Positions 8,157 through 16,078 of a stretch of DNA of 64,000 nucleotides are shown piece after piece. A program made the position numbers and the translations under genes. The stretch is taken from contig CAWDXO010000013.1 in NCBI GenBank assembly GCA_963806335.1, positions 434,001-498,000 of the forward strand. The letters are read 5' to 3'. Every line of letters begins with the position of its first letter. Positions within the stretch are counted from its first letter, which is position 1. The stretch is from Palsa-504 sp963806335 (lineage in GTDB: Bacteria; Actinomycetota; Actinomycetes; Streptosporangiales; Streptosporangiaceae). The notes under the pieces are model-generated. The model worked only from the letters and a program-made list of their open reading frames with translations. It ran no database searches and had not been told where the DNA came from.

Positions 8157-10583
8157 CTAGCCCTGGCCGGGGACGGCCAGGTCGCGGTAGGCCGTCTCCA
8201 CGTCCGCGGCCGTCAACGTGGTCAGGTCGGCCGCGGTTGCCTGCTGATCCAGGTTCACCACCCGGACATCCCGGCAGGCGCAGGCCCGCTCGAACAGCGA
8301 CCGGGCGAACCGGCCGTTGCCGAGCTCGTCGATCCGGCCCGAGTCGCACGCATGCCGGAAGATCGCACCCAGCACCTCGACCGCGGCCGGGTCGAACATG
8401 TCCCCGGCCTGCTCGGCCAGGAGGACGGCGATGCGGACCAGGTCGTTCGGCTGGTAGCTGGGGAAGGTGACCCGGGTGCTGAACCTGGACGCCAGGCCGG
8501 GATTGCTGCGCAGGAACCTGTCCATGTCGTCCGGGTAGCCGGCCAGCACGATCACCAGCCGGTCGCGGTCGTCCTCGGCGCGCTTGAGCAGCGTCTGCAC
8601 CGCCTCCGAGCCGAACGCGTCCCCGCCGGAGTACCCGTCGTTGTGCAGCGAGTACGCCTCGTCGATGAACAGGACCCCGCCCATGGCCGAGTCGACGAGC
8701 TTGTTGGTCTTGATCGCGGTGGAGCCGAGGTGCTCACCGACCAGGTCGGCGCGGTGGCCTTCGATCACCTCGGGCCGGACCAGCAGGCCGAGCGCGGCGA
8801 AGATCCGGCCGAGGATGCGGGCGACCGTGGTCTTGCCGGTGCCGGGCGGTCCTGTGAACACGAAATGCCGGGTGGGCGGCTGGCTGGCCAGCCCGTGGGT
8901 ATCGCGCAGCTTCGCCACGCGTAGCTGCGCGGCGATGGCGCGCACCTGCTGCTTCACCGGCTCCAGGCCCACCAGCTCGTCCAGCTCGGCGATCGCGCCT
9001 TCCACCGTGGGCGTGTCCTCGTAGCCCCGCAGCCGACTCGTGAGCTCGCCGTAGGCCTGCTCCAGGTCGCTGGCGCGGATCGTCACCAGGTCCCTGGGCG
9101 CGGGCTCGGCGCTGCCGGTCATCACCCGGACGTCGCGGGCCTGGCCGGCCTTCTCGAGCAGGCTGCGGATGAACCGGCCGTTGCCGAGTTCGTCGGCGAT
9201 CCGGCGGCGGCCGACCTCTTCCAGCGTGCGCCACAGCACCGGCCGCGCGTCCGCGTCGAGCATCTCGCCGCGCCGGTCGAGCGCGGACTCGGCCAGCGAC
9301 AGCATCTCCGGCGGCGAGTAGCTCGGGAACTTCAGCCGGGTCGCGAACCGCGAGGCCATACCGGGATTGGAGGCCAGGAAGCTCTCCATCTGCTTCTCGT
9401 ATCCGGCCAGGATGATGATGAGATCCTCGCGGTTGTCCTCGGCCCGCTTGAGCAGGGTCTGGACCGCCTCGACGCCGAACCGGTCGGTCTGCCCGTCGCC
9501 TTCGTTGACCAGGCTGTACGCCTCGTCGATGAAGAGCACTCCGCCGAGCGCGGAGTCGACGAGCTCATTGGTCTTTATCGCGGTCGCGCCGAGGTACTCC
9601 CCCACCAGGTCGGCCCGGTGCGCCTCGATGACATCGGGCATCTCGAGCAGGCCGAAGGCGTAGAAGATCTTGGCGAGCACCCGGGCCACTGTCGTCTTGC
9701 CGGTCCCGGGCGGGCCGAGGAAGACGAAGTGCCGCATCGGCTTCTCCGTGGTGACGCCGGCCACCGCCCGCCGCCGGGCCGCCTCGATGGACGCGGCGAT
9801 CGACCGCACCTGCTCCTTGACCTGCCCCATCCCGATCATCGCGTCGAGCTCCGCCATGGCGTCCTCGACCGAGATCTGCGGCCGCGGCTTCGGCGGGGCG
9901 GCCTGGTGGTCGCGCGCGGCGTGGTCGGCGTAGGGCAGCGCCGCGGCCTGGGCCCGGACGCCGTAGCCAGGAGTACCTGGCTGCCCGCTGGGGCGGGTCG
10001 CCTCGCTGGACCCGGCCTGACCCGAGCCGGAGGCGTCCAGGTAGCTGGTCGGGCCGTGACCGACCATGCGCGCCTCCTGGATCCCCTTGGCCACCCGCCA
10101 GCCGAGCACGGCCAGGGCAAGCAGCCAAGCGGCGATCGTGCCGATCATCGGCACGGGTGGCCGCAGCTTCAGGGCGACGGCGCCCACCGGCACCGACCAC
10201 AGCAGGACCCAGGCGACCGTGCGGCACGGCACGAACCAGCGGGCCAGCGGCCTGGCGTGCGCGGCCAAGGCGACGACGAAGGGCAACAGCAGCAGAGAGT
10301 AAAACGAGGCCCGGTCCCCGCCGCCTACGGCGGAGAACACGGCCAGCCCCCAGACCGCGACCGCGGCGGAGGCAGGAACGGTCCGCCTTCCCTGGACCAC
10401 GGCGACGACCGCGTAGATCAGCGCGGCGATGATGATCAGGCCCAGCGTTACCGGGAAGAACAAGATGGCCGCGGCGATCACGACGACCTTCAGCCACGTC
10501 GGGGCCCGCCGCAGAGAGCGCCAGATGCGGGCACCCCAGCTTGGCTTGTCTGGCGCGGGCTGGGCCCTATCGTTTGGCAGCAT
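8157..10583 (-). CDS. membrane-anchored protein with two CbxX/CfxQ-type AAA ATPase domains
   Basis: The first 170 residues hold several hydrophobic segments (WLKVVVIAAAILFFPVTLGL and following), so the protein is membrane-bound, followed by a Gly/Pro/Ser-rich linker. Two similar AAA modules come next. Each has Walker A GPPGTGKTT (near residues 289 and 575), Walker B VLFIDEAYSL and an arginine-finger region (SNPG(M/L)ASRF). The tandem arrangement and sequence match the CbxX/CfxQ and EccA AAA family, which act as remodelling ATPases (RuBisCO activase, type VII secretion). No ESX genes are nearby, so a secretion role is not supported. The stop lies about 30 bp before the oxoprolinase coding region, suggesting one transcript. 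Family call is secure; client protein unknown. Confidence 0.88.
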   Translation of the reverse strand: MLPNDRAQPAPDKPSWGARIWRSLRRAPTWLKVVVIAAAILFFPVTLGLIIIAALIYAVVAVVQGRRTVPASAAVAVWGLAVFSAVGGGDRASFYSLLLLPFVVALAAHARPLARWFVPCRTVAWVLLWSVPVGAVALKLRPPVPMIGTIAAWLLALAVLGWRVAKGIQEARMVGHGPTSYLDASGSGQAGSSEATRPSGQPGTPGYGVRAQAAALPYADHAARDHQAAPPKPRPQISVEDAMAELDAMIGMGQVKEQVRSIAASIEAARRRAVAGVTTEKPMRHFVFLGPPGTGKTTVARVLAKIFYAFGLLEMPDVIEAHRADLVGEYLGATAIKTNELVDSALGGVLFIDEAYSLVNEGDGQTDRFGVEAVQTLLKRAEDNREDLIIILAGYEKQMESFLASNPGMASRFATRLKFPSYSPPEMLSLAESALDRRGEMLDADARPVLWRTLEEVGRRRIADELGNGRFIRSLLEKAGQARDVRVMTGSAEPAPRDLVTIRASDLEQAYGELTSRLRGYEDTPTVEGAIAELDELVGLEPVKQQVRAIAAQLRVAKLRDTHGLASQPPTRHFVFTGPPGTGKTTVARILGRIFAALGLLVRPEVIEGHRADLVGEHLGSTAIKTNKLVDSAMGGVLFIDEAYSLHNDGYSGGDAFGSEAVQTLLKRAEDDRDRLVIVLAGYPDDMDRFLRSNPGLASRFSTRVTFPSYQPNDLVRIAVLLAEQAGDMFDPAAVEVLGAIFRHACDSGRIDELGNGRFARSLFERACACRDVRVVNLDQQATAADLTTLTAADVETAYRDLAVPGQG

Positions 10584-10938
10584 CTCGCTTCCTCGCCCCT
10601 AGTCCCTGCCTCGCAGCCTGGTCACGAACCCGGCGAGAAGATCGCCTGGCCCATGACCTGCGCACCCGGTTGCCGGACAGTCGTATGTCCTTGTATAGCG
10701 CATCACCCATGATCGCGACAGCACTCACGTCGATACTGTCGGTGAAAAATACGTCATGGTCGCTGCGAACCTCGGGCCTCCCTGCTGATCGTGGCTGGCC
10801 GTCATGGCGGACACAGCCATGATGGACCGGGCACTCGCCGGCACGTCAAGATGAACACCATCACAAACATGACATCCCTTGCGCCAGATTCTCCCAAAGT
10901 CGTAGAGAACTACCCAAAAGGTCCGAGAAGGAGCTTAT
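10584..10938. other. divergent intergenic region, about 355 bp
   Basis: Lies between the AAA gene (minus) and the amidohydrolase (plus), so it should hold both promoters. A short ATGGC/GCCAT inverted repeat occurs around 10803-10822. The ribosome binding site of the plus gene, GAGAAGGAG, is just upstream of 10939. I see no RNA gene or coding frame. Confidence 0.4.
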
Positions 10939-12237
10939 ATGCACAGGATCGAGGCTGAGCTGCTTATCCCCGGGCACGGCGATCCCATCCGGGACGGAGT
11001 GGTTCTGCTCGACGGCGCCGAGATCGGCTACGCGGGGCGCGCCGCCGTGGCCCCGCCGACTCCGGGGGCCTCGGTGACCAGGGCGGTGACGGTCATGCCC
11101 GGGATGTGGGAATGTCACGGGCATCTCCTGGGCACCAGGACCTTTGACCTCACCCGGATCCCGCTCGAGCCCGAGGCGCTGCGCGCCGCCCGCTGTACGC
11201 GGGACCTGCGAGCCGCGCTCGACGCCGGGATCACCTCGGTGCGCGACGTCGGCGGCCTCGGGGTATACCTGGCCCGTGCCGTGGCCGAGGGTGTCGTAGC
11301 CGGTCCCGCGGTATACGGCGCGGGGGCGATCCTGAGTACGACCGGCGGGCACGGCGATCTGCACGCGTTCCCGCTGGACTGGATCGAGGACTACGCCAGG
11401 AGCGCCAGCATGATGCGGCTGGCCGACGGACCGGATGAGTGCGCCAGGGCCGTCCGCGAACAGCTCAGGCGGAACGCCAAACTGATCAAGGTATGCGCGT
11501 CGGGAGGCGTGCTCTCCGAGCTCGACGACCCGATCCACCAGCAGTTCACGCTGGCCGAGCTGCGCGCCATCGTGGAGGTCGCGGGGCTCGCTGACCGGGT
11601 CGTCGCGGCGCACTGCCACGGCAAGCCGGGCATTATGGCGGCGCTGCGGGCGGGCGTGCGCACCATCGAGCACGGCACCTACCTCGACGAGGAGTGCTGC
11701 GACGCGATGCGCGAGTGCGCCGCGATCCTGGTCCCGACCAGGACGATCATCGAGGACATGCTGGCGAACAAGGCGGCCGTCCCCGACTACGCGATGGCCA
11801 AGCTCGAGGCCATCGCCGATATCCACGCGCAAGCGGTGACGCGGGCCTACGAGCACGGCGTCACCATCGCGATGGGCACCGACATCGCCCTCACCGGACC
11901 CGATCTGCCGAACGCGTGGGGTCAGAACGGGTCAGAACCCGGGTACCTGGTCAAGCTGGGCATGACCCCGCGGGAGGCGATCGAGGCGGCCACCGCCTCC
12001 GGGCCGCTCACCCTCGGACCGCAGGCCCCGCGCAGCGGGCAGCTGGCCGCGGGCTACGACGCGGACGTGATCACCCTGGACGCCGACCCGCTGGCGAACA
12101 TCGACGTGCTCGCCGACCCTGATCGCGTCACCGCGGTGTGGACCGCAGGCCGCCTGGTCAAGGGCGCGGCGGCCGCCGAGGCGGCGCCTCGCGGATCGGC
12201 GCCTCGCGGATCGGCGCCTCGCGGATCGGCAGGCTGA
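10939..12237 (+). CDS. amidohydrolase-superfamily metal-dependent hydrolase (imidazolonepropionase-like)
   Basis: A TIM-barrel amidohydrolase. The metal-site motif appears as PGMWECHGHL (about 53-62), replacing the common PGxxDxHxH. Further ligands are likely in LIKVCASGGV (possible carboxylated Lys, about 181), AAHCHGK (about 216), TIEHGTY (about 238) and AMGTDIAL (about 313). The C-terminal composite sheet ends DADVITLDADPLANIDVL. The subfamily includes imidazolonepropionase-like and prolidase-type enzymes, and the substrate cannot be told. AGAAGGAG precedes the ATG. The last residues are three APRGS units from a 15-bp tandem repeat that also encodes the end of the opposing GNAT gene. The two genes overlap tail to tail by 80 bp. 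Cytosolic, no signal peptide. Confidence 0.85.
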   Translation: MHRIEAELLIPGHGDPIRDGVVLLDGAEIGYAGRAAVAPPTPGASVTRAVTVMPGMWECHGHLLGTRTFDLTRIPLEPEALRAARCTRDLRAALDAGITSVRDVGGLGVYLARAVAEGVVAGPAVYGAGAILSTTGGHGDLHAFPLDWIEDYARSASMMRLADGPDECARAVREQLRRNAKLIKVCASGGVLSELDDPIHQQFTLAELRAIVEVAGLADRVVAAHCHGKPGIMAALRAGVRTIEHGTYLDEECCDAMRECAAILVPTRTIIEDMLANKAAVPDYAMAKLEAIADIHAQAVTRAYEHGVTIAMGTDIALTGPDLPNAWGQNGSEPGYLVKLGMTPREAIEAATASGPLTLGPQAPRSGQLAAGYDADVITLDADPLANIDVLADPDRVTAVWTAGRLVKGAAAAEAAPRGSAPRGSAPRGSAG

Positions 12238-12709
12238 GCTCTAGCTCGTCGTGCAGCGGGATGCCGTACTCACCCACCCTCGGTATCTCGGGCTTCTCCA
12301 AGCGAGACCGGTCCACAGCACCCGGCCGCAGTTCGGCCAGCCGGAACCCGCGGCGCTGGTAGAAGCGCAGCGCGTCGACGTTGTCGTTGGTGGTGGTGAG
12401 GCGGATCTCGCGGCAGCGGAAATGGCGCGCCGTCCCGACGGCCGCCTCGATCAGCAGCGTCCCGATCCCGGCCCGGCGTTCGATGGCGTTGAGCGTGGCG
12501 ATCTCGAGGAAGTCCCCCACGAGCTGGTATGTCAGCAGGCCGACGACGCGCCGGGACCGTTCGGCGATGAACCCGGGGAGCTCGGCGGGCCGCAGCACGT
12601 TGCCGTGCACGGCGACGTGCTCGGAGCCCCACAGCTCGGCGACGAGCCACGAGAGCATGGGCCGGTCGCCCTCGCAGACCGGCCTGATCGTGACCCCCGG
12701 CTCGTTCAC
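12158..12709 (-). CDS. GNAT-family N-acetyltransferase
   Basis: An acetyl-CoA-dependent acyltransferase of GNAT fold. Residues 1-100 form the substrate side (VTIRPVCEGDRPMLSWLVAE). Acetyl-CoA-binding motif A is visible as ERRAGIGTLLIEAAVG (about 77-92), followed by LTTTNDNVDALRFYQRRGF, a very typical GNAT motif B. The C-terminus after residue 165 is low complexity: IREAP units from the same 15-bp repeat that encodes APRGS on the other strand, ending in a Pro/Arg tail. The recognisable fold ends before the repeats, so the tail is probably a recent expansion. Substrate unknown. Confidence 0.85.
   Translation of the reverse strand: MNEPGVTIRPVCEGDRPMLSWLVAELWGSEHVAVHGNVLRPAELPGFIAERSRRVVGLLTYQLVGDFLEIATLNAIERRAGIGTLLIEAAVGTARHFRCREIRLTTTNDNVDALRFYQRRGFRLAELRPGAVDRSRLEKPEIPRVGEYGIPLHDELELSLPIREAPIREAPIREAPPRRPPRP
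12183..12230. repeat. 15-bp tandem repeat, about 3 copies, in overlapping gene ends
   Basis: Unit approximately CGGCGCCTCGCGGAT. It encodes APRGS on plus (amidohydrolase tail) and IREAP on minus (GNAT tail). The unit length is a multiple of three, so copy-number change keeps both frames. Confidence 0.9.
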
Positions 12710-12767
12710 CCCGCCATTATGCAGCCCAGGATGTTATAAGGCGGGTTCGCTGGGCAGGGCTCGGTTC

Positions 12768-13529
12768 ATGCCTGTACTAAGAGCCGTCGCGCGCCCCATG
12801 CTGGCGTCCATCTTCATCCTGCAGGGTTACGAGTCCTTCCGTCACCCGGATAAATACGCTCCCCGGGCCGAGCCGGTGGTGCGGCCGATCGCGGAGCGGG
12901 TATCCGCGGTCCCGGCCAAGACCGAGGACGCCGTCCGCCTCAACGGCGCCGTCCAGATGGTGGCCGGCTCGCTGCTGGCCCTGGGCCGGTGGCCGCGGCT
13001 GTCCGCGCTGGCGATCGCGGCGACCCTGGTGCCCACCACCCTGGCCGGCCACCGGTTCTGGGAGGAGGAAGAGGAAGGCACTGCCGCGCAGCAGCGCATC
13101 CACTTCCTGAAGAACCTTTCGATGTTCGGCGGCCTGCTGATCGCCGCGGCGGACACGGCCGGGAATCCCTCGCTGGCCTGGCGTACCCGGCACGCGGCCA
13201 AGACGGCGCGCCGGGAGGCGGCCCTGGTGGCGAAGACGGCCAGGGTGTCCGGCGGGGCCGGGTACGGTGCTGGTGCCAAGGCCGGCAAGGCATCGGCCAA
13301 GGCCGGCGCCAAGGCCGCTAAGGCGGGCAAGGCGTCGGGGAAGGCCGGCGCCAAGGCGGCCAAGGTCGGCGCCAAGGCGGCCAGGGCCTCGGGCCAGGCC
13401 GGGCTGAAGGCCAGCCAGGCCTCGGGCCGGTCCGGGCTGAAGGCCAGCCAGGCCTCGGGCCGGGCCGGGCTGAAGGCCAGCCGGGCCTCGGCGAAGGCCG
13501 GGGCGGTAGCCGGCCTCTCGCCTGTCTAA
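12768..13529 (+). CDS. DoxX-family membrane protein with Lys/Ala-rich histone-H1-like tail
   Basis: Residues 1-135 match DoxX/DoxD-type four-helix membrane proteins (RAVARPMLASIFILQGYESF, VQMVAGSLLALGRWPRLSAL, HRFWEEEEEGTAAQQRIHFL, KNLSMFGGLLIAAADTAG). Such proteins occur in oxidoreductase or redox-stress settings but have no single agreed role. After about residue 160 the protein becomes a Lys/Ala/Gly tail of repeats such as AGAKAAKAGKASGKAG and GLKASQASGR, resembling bacterial H1-like proteins. I chose ATG 12768 because homology begins with it; the frame itself opens much further upstream. The tail could bind nucleic acid or acidic polymers, which is inference. The whole tail lies opposite the extended MerR frame. 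Length 253 residues, against about 140-180 for plain DoxX. Confidence 0.8.
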   Translation: MPVLRAVARPMLASIFILQGYESFRHPDKYAPRAEPVVRPIAERVSAVPAKTEDAVRLNGAVQMVAGSLLALGRWPRLSALAIAATLVPTTLAGHRFWEEEEEGTAAQQRIHFLKNLSMFGGLLIAAADTAGNPSLAWRTRHAAKTARREAALVAKTARVSGGAGYGAGAKAGKASAKAGAKAAKAGKASGKAGAKAAKVGAKAARASGQAGLKASQASGRSGLKASQASGRAGLKASRASAKAGAVAGLSPV

Positions 13530-14552
13530 TCCGCTGCGCTGGCTGAGGTCCGCGCGGAGCGCGGCGGTCAGCCATTCGAAGCTGGGCACGACCGACGGCG
13601 GTACCGGCTGGCCGTTGATGATCGCCAGCAGCTGCCAGTACCGCTCCACCCGGGCGTCGGTGAAGGTTTCCAGCTGCCCGAGCAGCTGAGCCCGGCGCGC
13701 GGCCGGGACCTCCGGCACGATGATGCGGTCCAGGACGGACTTGCCCTCGGGCGAGCCGGGCGCGATGCCCTCCGCCAGCGCCCGCCCGGCGTGTTCGGTG
13801 ACGGCGCGGTAGTCGGGGCCATCGTCGTGCGTAGCTGCGGGCTCGGCGGCTCGTTGGGGCTCGGCGGCTCGTTGGGGCTCGGCGGCTCGTTGGGGCTCGG
13901 CGGCTCGTTGGGGCTCGGCGGCTCGTTGGGGCTCGGCGGCTCGCTGGCCTGCCAGGGCCATGGTCCGGACCCGCTGCCTGAAGTCCTCGTCGGCGACGAG
14001 TTCCGCGAGTTCGATCCAGGCGCCGACCTGTTCGGGCGCCGCGTCGTCCGGCAGTTCCGCGGGGAGCTGCCGCATGCCGCGCGCGATGCCCATCGCGGGC
14101 GCGTCCGGGTCGGTGCCCGCGAAGATGCCGTCGACGAAATCGTCGATGATCCGCTGCCGCTCCTGGGCGGACAGCCTGGCTAGCTTGTGCACGAGTAGCG
14201 TCTCCTCGATCGTGTGGCCCCGCTTGGCGACCGCGGCGAGCACCGCGCGGCGCAGCCGCAGGGTGCGGATCTGCGCGTCAAGCACGGTGACGTGCGCGGC
14301 CGCCACCTCGGCCACCGTGGTCGCCCGGGACAGCACCGCCCGCACCACGCCAAGGCCGAACCCCAGCTCGCGCAGGGCCTGGACCAGGTCGAGCCGGGCC
14401 GCCGCCTCGGCGTCGTAGAGCCGGTAGCCGTGGCCGGACCTGGCCACGGGCGGTACCAGCCCGGCGTCGGACCAGAACCTGATCGTGCGGGTCGGCACGC
14501 CGGTGCGCCGGGCTAGCTGCCCGATGGTGAACAGCTCGGCGGGGGTGCTCAT
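12777..14552 (-). CDS. MerR-family transcriptional regulator (3' part uncertain)
   Basis: Residues 1-75 are a MerR winged helix-turn-helix (FTIGQLARRTGVPTRTIRFW, then DAGLVPPVARSGHGYRLYD), followed by a coiled-coil dimerisation region and an all-helical effector domain. About six QRAAEP units (near 205-240, from an 18-bp tandem repeat) split that domain. Recognisable sequence ends near residue 335 (FEWLTAALRADL, about position 13545). No stop follows, and the frame runs on for about 250 residues antisense to the DoxX gene as Pro/Gly/Arg repeats. Either the natural stop was lost or the tail is genuine. The first 330 residues are well supported; the remainder is probably antisense to coding DNA. 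No Cys-rich metal site is evident, so the ligand is unlikely to be a thiol-bound metal. Confidence 0.7.
   Translation of the reverse strand: MSTPAELFTIGQLARRTGVPTRTIRFWSDAGLVPPVARSGHGYRLYDAEAAARLDLVQALRELGFGLGVVRAVLSRATTVAEVAAAHVTVLDAQIRTLRLRRAVLAAVAKRGHTIEETLLVHKLARLSAQERQRIIDDFVDGIFAGTDPDAPAMGIARGMRQLPAELPDDAAPEQVGAWIELAELVADEDFRQRVRTMALAGQRAAEPQRAAEPQRAAEPQRAAEPQRAAEPQRAAEPAATHDDGPDYRAVTEHAGRALAEGIAPGSPEGKSVLDRIIVPEVPAARRAQLLGQLETFTDARVERYWQLLAIINGQPVPPSVVPSFEWLTAALRADLSQRSGLDRREAGYRPGLRRGPAGLQPGPARGLAGLQPGPARGLAGLQPGLARGPGRLGADLGRLGAGLPRRLARLSGLGAGLGRCLAGLGTSTVPGPAGHPGRLRHQGRLPARRLGRVPGTPGQRGIPGRVRRGDQQAAEHRKVLQEVDALLRGSAFLFLLPEPVAGQGGGHQGRRDRQRGQPRPPAQGQQRAGHHLDGAVEADGVLGLGRDRGYPLRDRPHHRLGPGSVFIRVTEGLVTLQDEDGRQHGARDGS
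13840..13947. repeat. 18-bp tandem repeat, about 6 copies, inside merR-type gene
   Basis: Unit GGCTCGGCGGCTCGTTGG on plus, encoding QRAAEP on minus. Copies are nearly identical, which indicates recent expansion. Confidence 0.95.
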
Positions 14553-14605
14553 GAGATGACTCTGCCCCTTCCAGCCGCTGGAAGGTCAAACCGGATTACC
14601 GCGTG

Positions 14606-15228
14606 TTACCAGCGGCCGCGGTGGACCAGTTCGGCCAGGGGCTTGCGGTCGCTGGCGCGGGCGGGTGGGACCGGATCGGCCGCCGGGTCGGGATGCCCGA
14701 CCGCGATGGCCCCGATCGGCGTCCACTCCTCCGGGACCCGAACCGGGCCCGGAAATCAGCCATGCTCGCTGGCTCGATGCCGAAGAACACCGCGCCAAGC
14801 CCTTCGTCGACGACAGCGAGCAGGATGAGCAGCGCGGTGAAACCGGTGTCGATATACCAGTACGGCACCGGCCAGCGTGCTTCATCCCTGTCCGTCCAGC
14901 CCTTTCCCGGCCGCGCATACCGGTCTAGGTATACGTCCTTGCAGGCCAGCGGCACGATCACCAGCGGAGCGCGGCTCAGCGCCGCGACTTGGGTTCGCTC
15001 GTCCGCCACCCTGTCACCAGCGCGGGCCGCGGCCTCGTACAGGATCGCCCACAGCGGCTCAGATTGTTCCGGGCCCTCCAGGACAAGGAACGAGTAACCC
15101 TGACTGAAACCCGCCGAGGGTGCCCGGTTAGCCGCTCGCAGCAGCTGTTCCGTGAGGCCCGGGCCTAGCGGCTCGCCGGTGAAGGCACGGACCATCTTGC
15201 GGCGCCTGATCACATCGCTGAATTCCAC
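14606..15228 (-). pseudogene. nitroreductase-family FMN protein, frameshifted
   Basis: Residues 1-165 are a nitroreductase (FSDVIRRRKMVRAFTGEPL; ANRAPSAGFSQGYSFLVLEG; DEGLGAVFFGIEP). After FRARFG the annotated frame turns into Arg/Ser-rich nonsense. The conserved C-terminus continues in the next frame: VPEEWTPIGAIAVGHPDP, later RKPLAELVHRGRW and a TAA at 14606-14608. One missing base in the C run at 14737-14739 (plus strand; the G run of the coding strand) would restore the protein. It is therefore either a real single-base deletion or a sequencing error in a homopolymer. If restored it would be a cytosolic FMN-dependent NAD(P)H oxidoreductase of about 206 residues. Without the shift the last helix and flavin contacts are lost. 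Confidence 0.82.
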
Positions 15229-15271
15229 GCCGCCAGCCTAGAGCGGCCGCGCCCGGGCCCGGTGGTCAGCC

Positions 15272-15351
15272 GACGCGATGGTCAGGTGACGCGATGGTCA
15301 GGTGACGCGATGATCAGGTGACGCGATGATCAGGTGACGCGATGATCAGGT
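15272..15351. repeat. 16-bp tandem repeat, 5 copies, intergenic
   Basis: Unit GACGCGATGGTCAGGT, with the last three copies reading GATGATC in place of GATGGTC. It lies between the nitroreductase start and the TetR fragment. The unit length is not a multiple of three, in line with its non-coding place. Confidence 0.95.
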
Positions 15352-15452
15352 AAGCAGCGGCGCCTTGCCGACGGCGGTCCGGGCCGGCGGGCATCGGCCG
15401 CCGGGACGGCGAGGGTCGCGTCCATGGGCGTAGGACCGGCGTTGCGGGCCGG

Positions 15453-15857
15453 TTAGGTCTTCCGCGACCAGCGGTTCACGTGGCGCGTCCGGCTGGGCGT
15501 CCGGCCCGGCAGGGTCTCCCCCGGACCGGCGCGCAGGCCGTCGAGGGCGATAGCGATTAGCCGGCTGCGGACGTTGCGCTCCCTGGCGGCCTCGACCGGG
15601 TCCGGGGACCGGCGGCTGAACTGCTCGATCAGCCAGGTGATGTCCAGGGCGGTCGCGTCCGGGCGCAGGCTGCCGTCGCGGTGAGCGCGGGCGACGATCT
15701 CCGCCAGCCGCGCCATGCTCCGCCGCGCCATGCTCCGCCGGGCCATGGTCCGCATCTCGGCGGTGGTCTCGATCTGCCCGGCGAGCGAGGCGAGCGCCCC
15801 GCTGCGCAGATCGATACAGGCCCGGATGTAACCGGAGAGGCCGGTCCACGGGTCGCT
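15453..15857 (-). pseudogene. TetR-family regulator fragment, DNA-binding domain missing
   Basis: The minus-strand frame reads SDPWTGLSGYIRACIDL, then LAEIVARAHRDGSLRPDATA and LDITWLIEQFSRR, which is the ligand-binding half of an AcrR/TetR repressor. An in-frame TAG lies just upstream of the recognisable part (about 15877), and no helix-turn-helix is encoded. The N-terminal 70 or so residues are lost. A small Met-Ala-Arg-Arg-Ser repeat (MARRSMARRSMAR) sits inside. Directly beyond it, on the other strand, begins a HIT-family fragment, so the break looks like a recombination junction. Unlikely to make a working repressor. Confidence 0.72.
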
Positions 15858-15858
15858 G

Positions 15859-16053
15859 GCCCAGGCCCCAGACGGCTATTTGCTTGGCTGGAACCAGGGC
15901 GGTGCCCTACATCCTCATATGCATGTCATTCCGCGATTCGACGACGAGCCGCTGTCTGACCGCTGGCAGCGCTCGGCGATCAACGTCCCGGAGAACAGAC
16001 GGCCCGATCCATGGGTGCCCGGGAGCGGACGGGAACTTCGGGGTGCCAGGTGA
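15859..16053 (+). pseudogene. HIT-family hydrolase, C-terminal fragment
   Basis: The plus frame reads AQAPDGYLLGWNQGGALHPH and then MHVIPRFDDEPLSDRW, ending ENRRPDP...GAR at a TGA (16051-16053). The HxHxHxx signature of histidine-triad nucleotide hydrolases is recognisable as HPHMHVIP. The N-terminal two thirds are absent, because the sequence upstream is antisense to the TetR fragment. I see no start codon with a ribosome binding site. Remnant of a gene cut at about 15860. Confidence 0.65.
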
Positions 16054-16078
16054 GCGAGGCGCCGGGCCCTTGCGGCTG

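Noticed and set aside
5254..8160. Open frame of 968 codons on plus opposite the oxoprolinase
   Set aside because: It is rich in Arg/Gly/His/Asp with no family motif and follows the third-position GC of the opposite strand. The minus strand carries a full, well-recognised enzyme.
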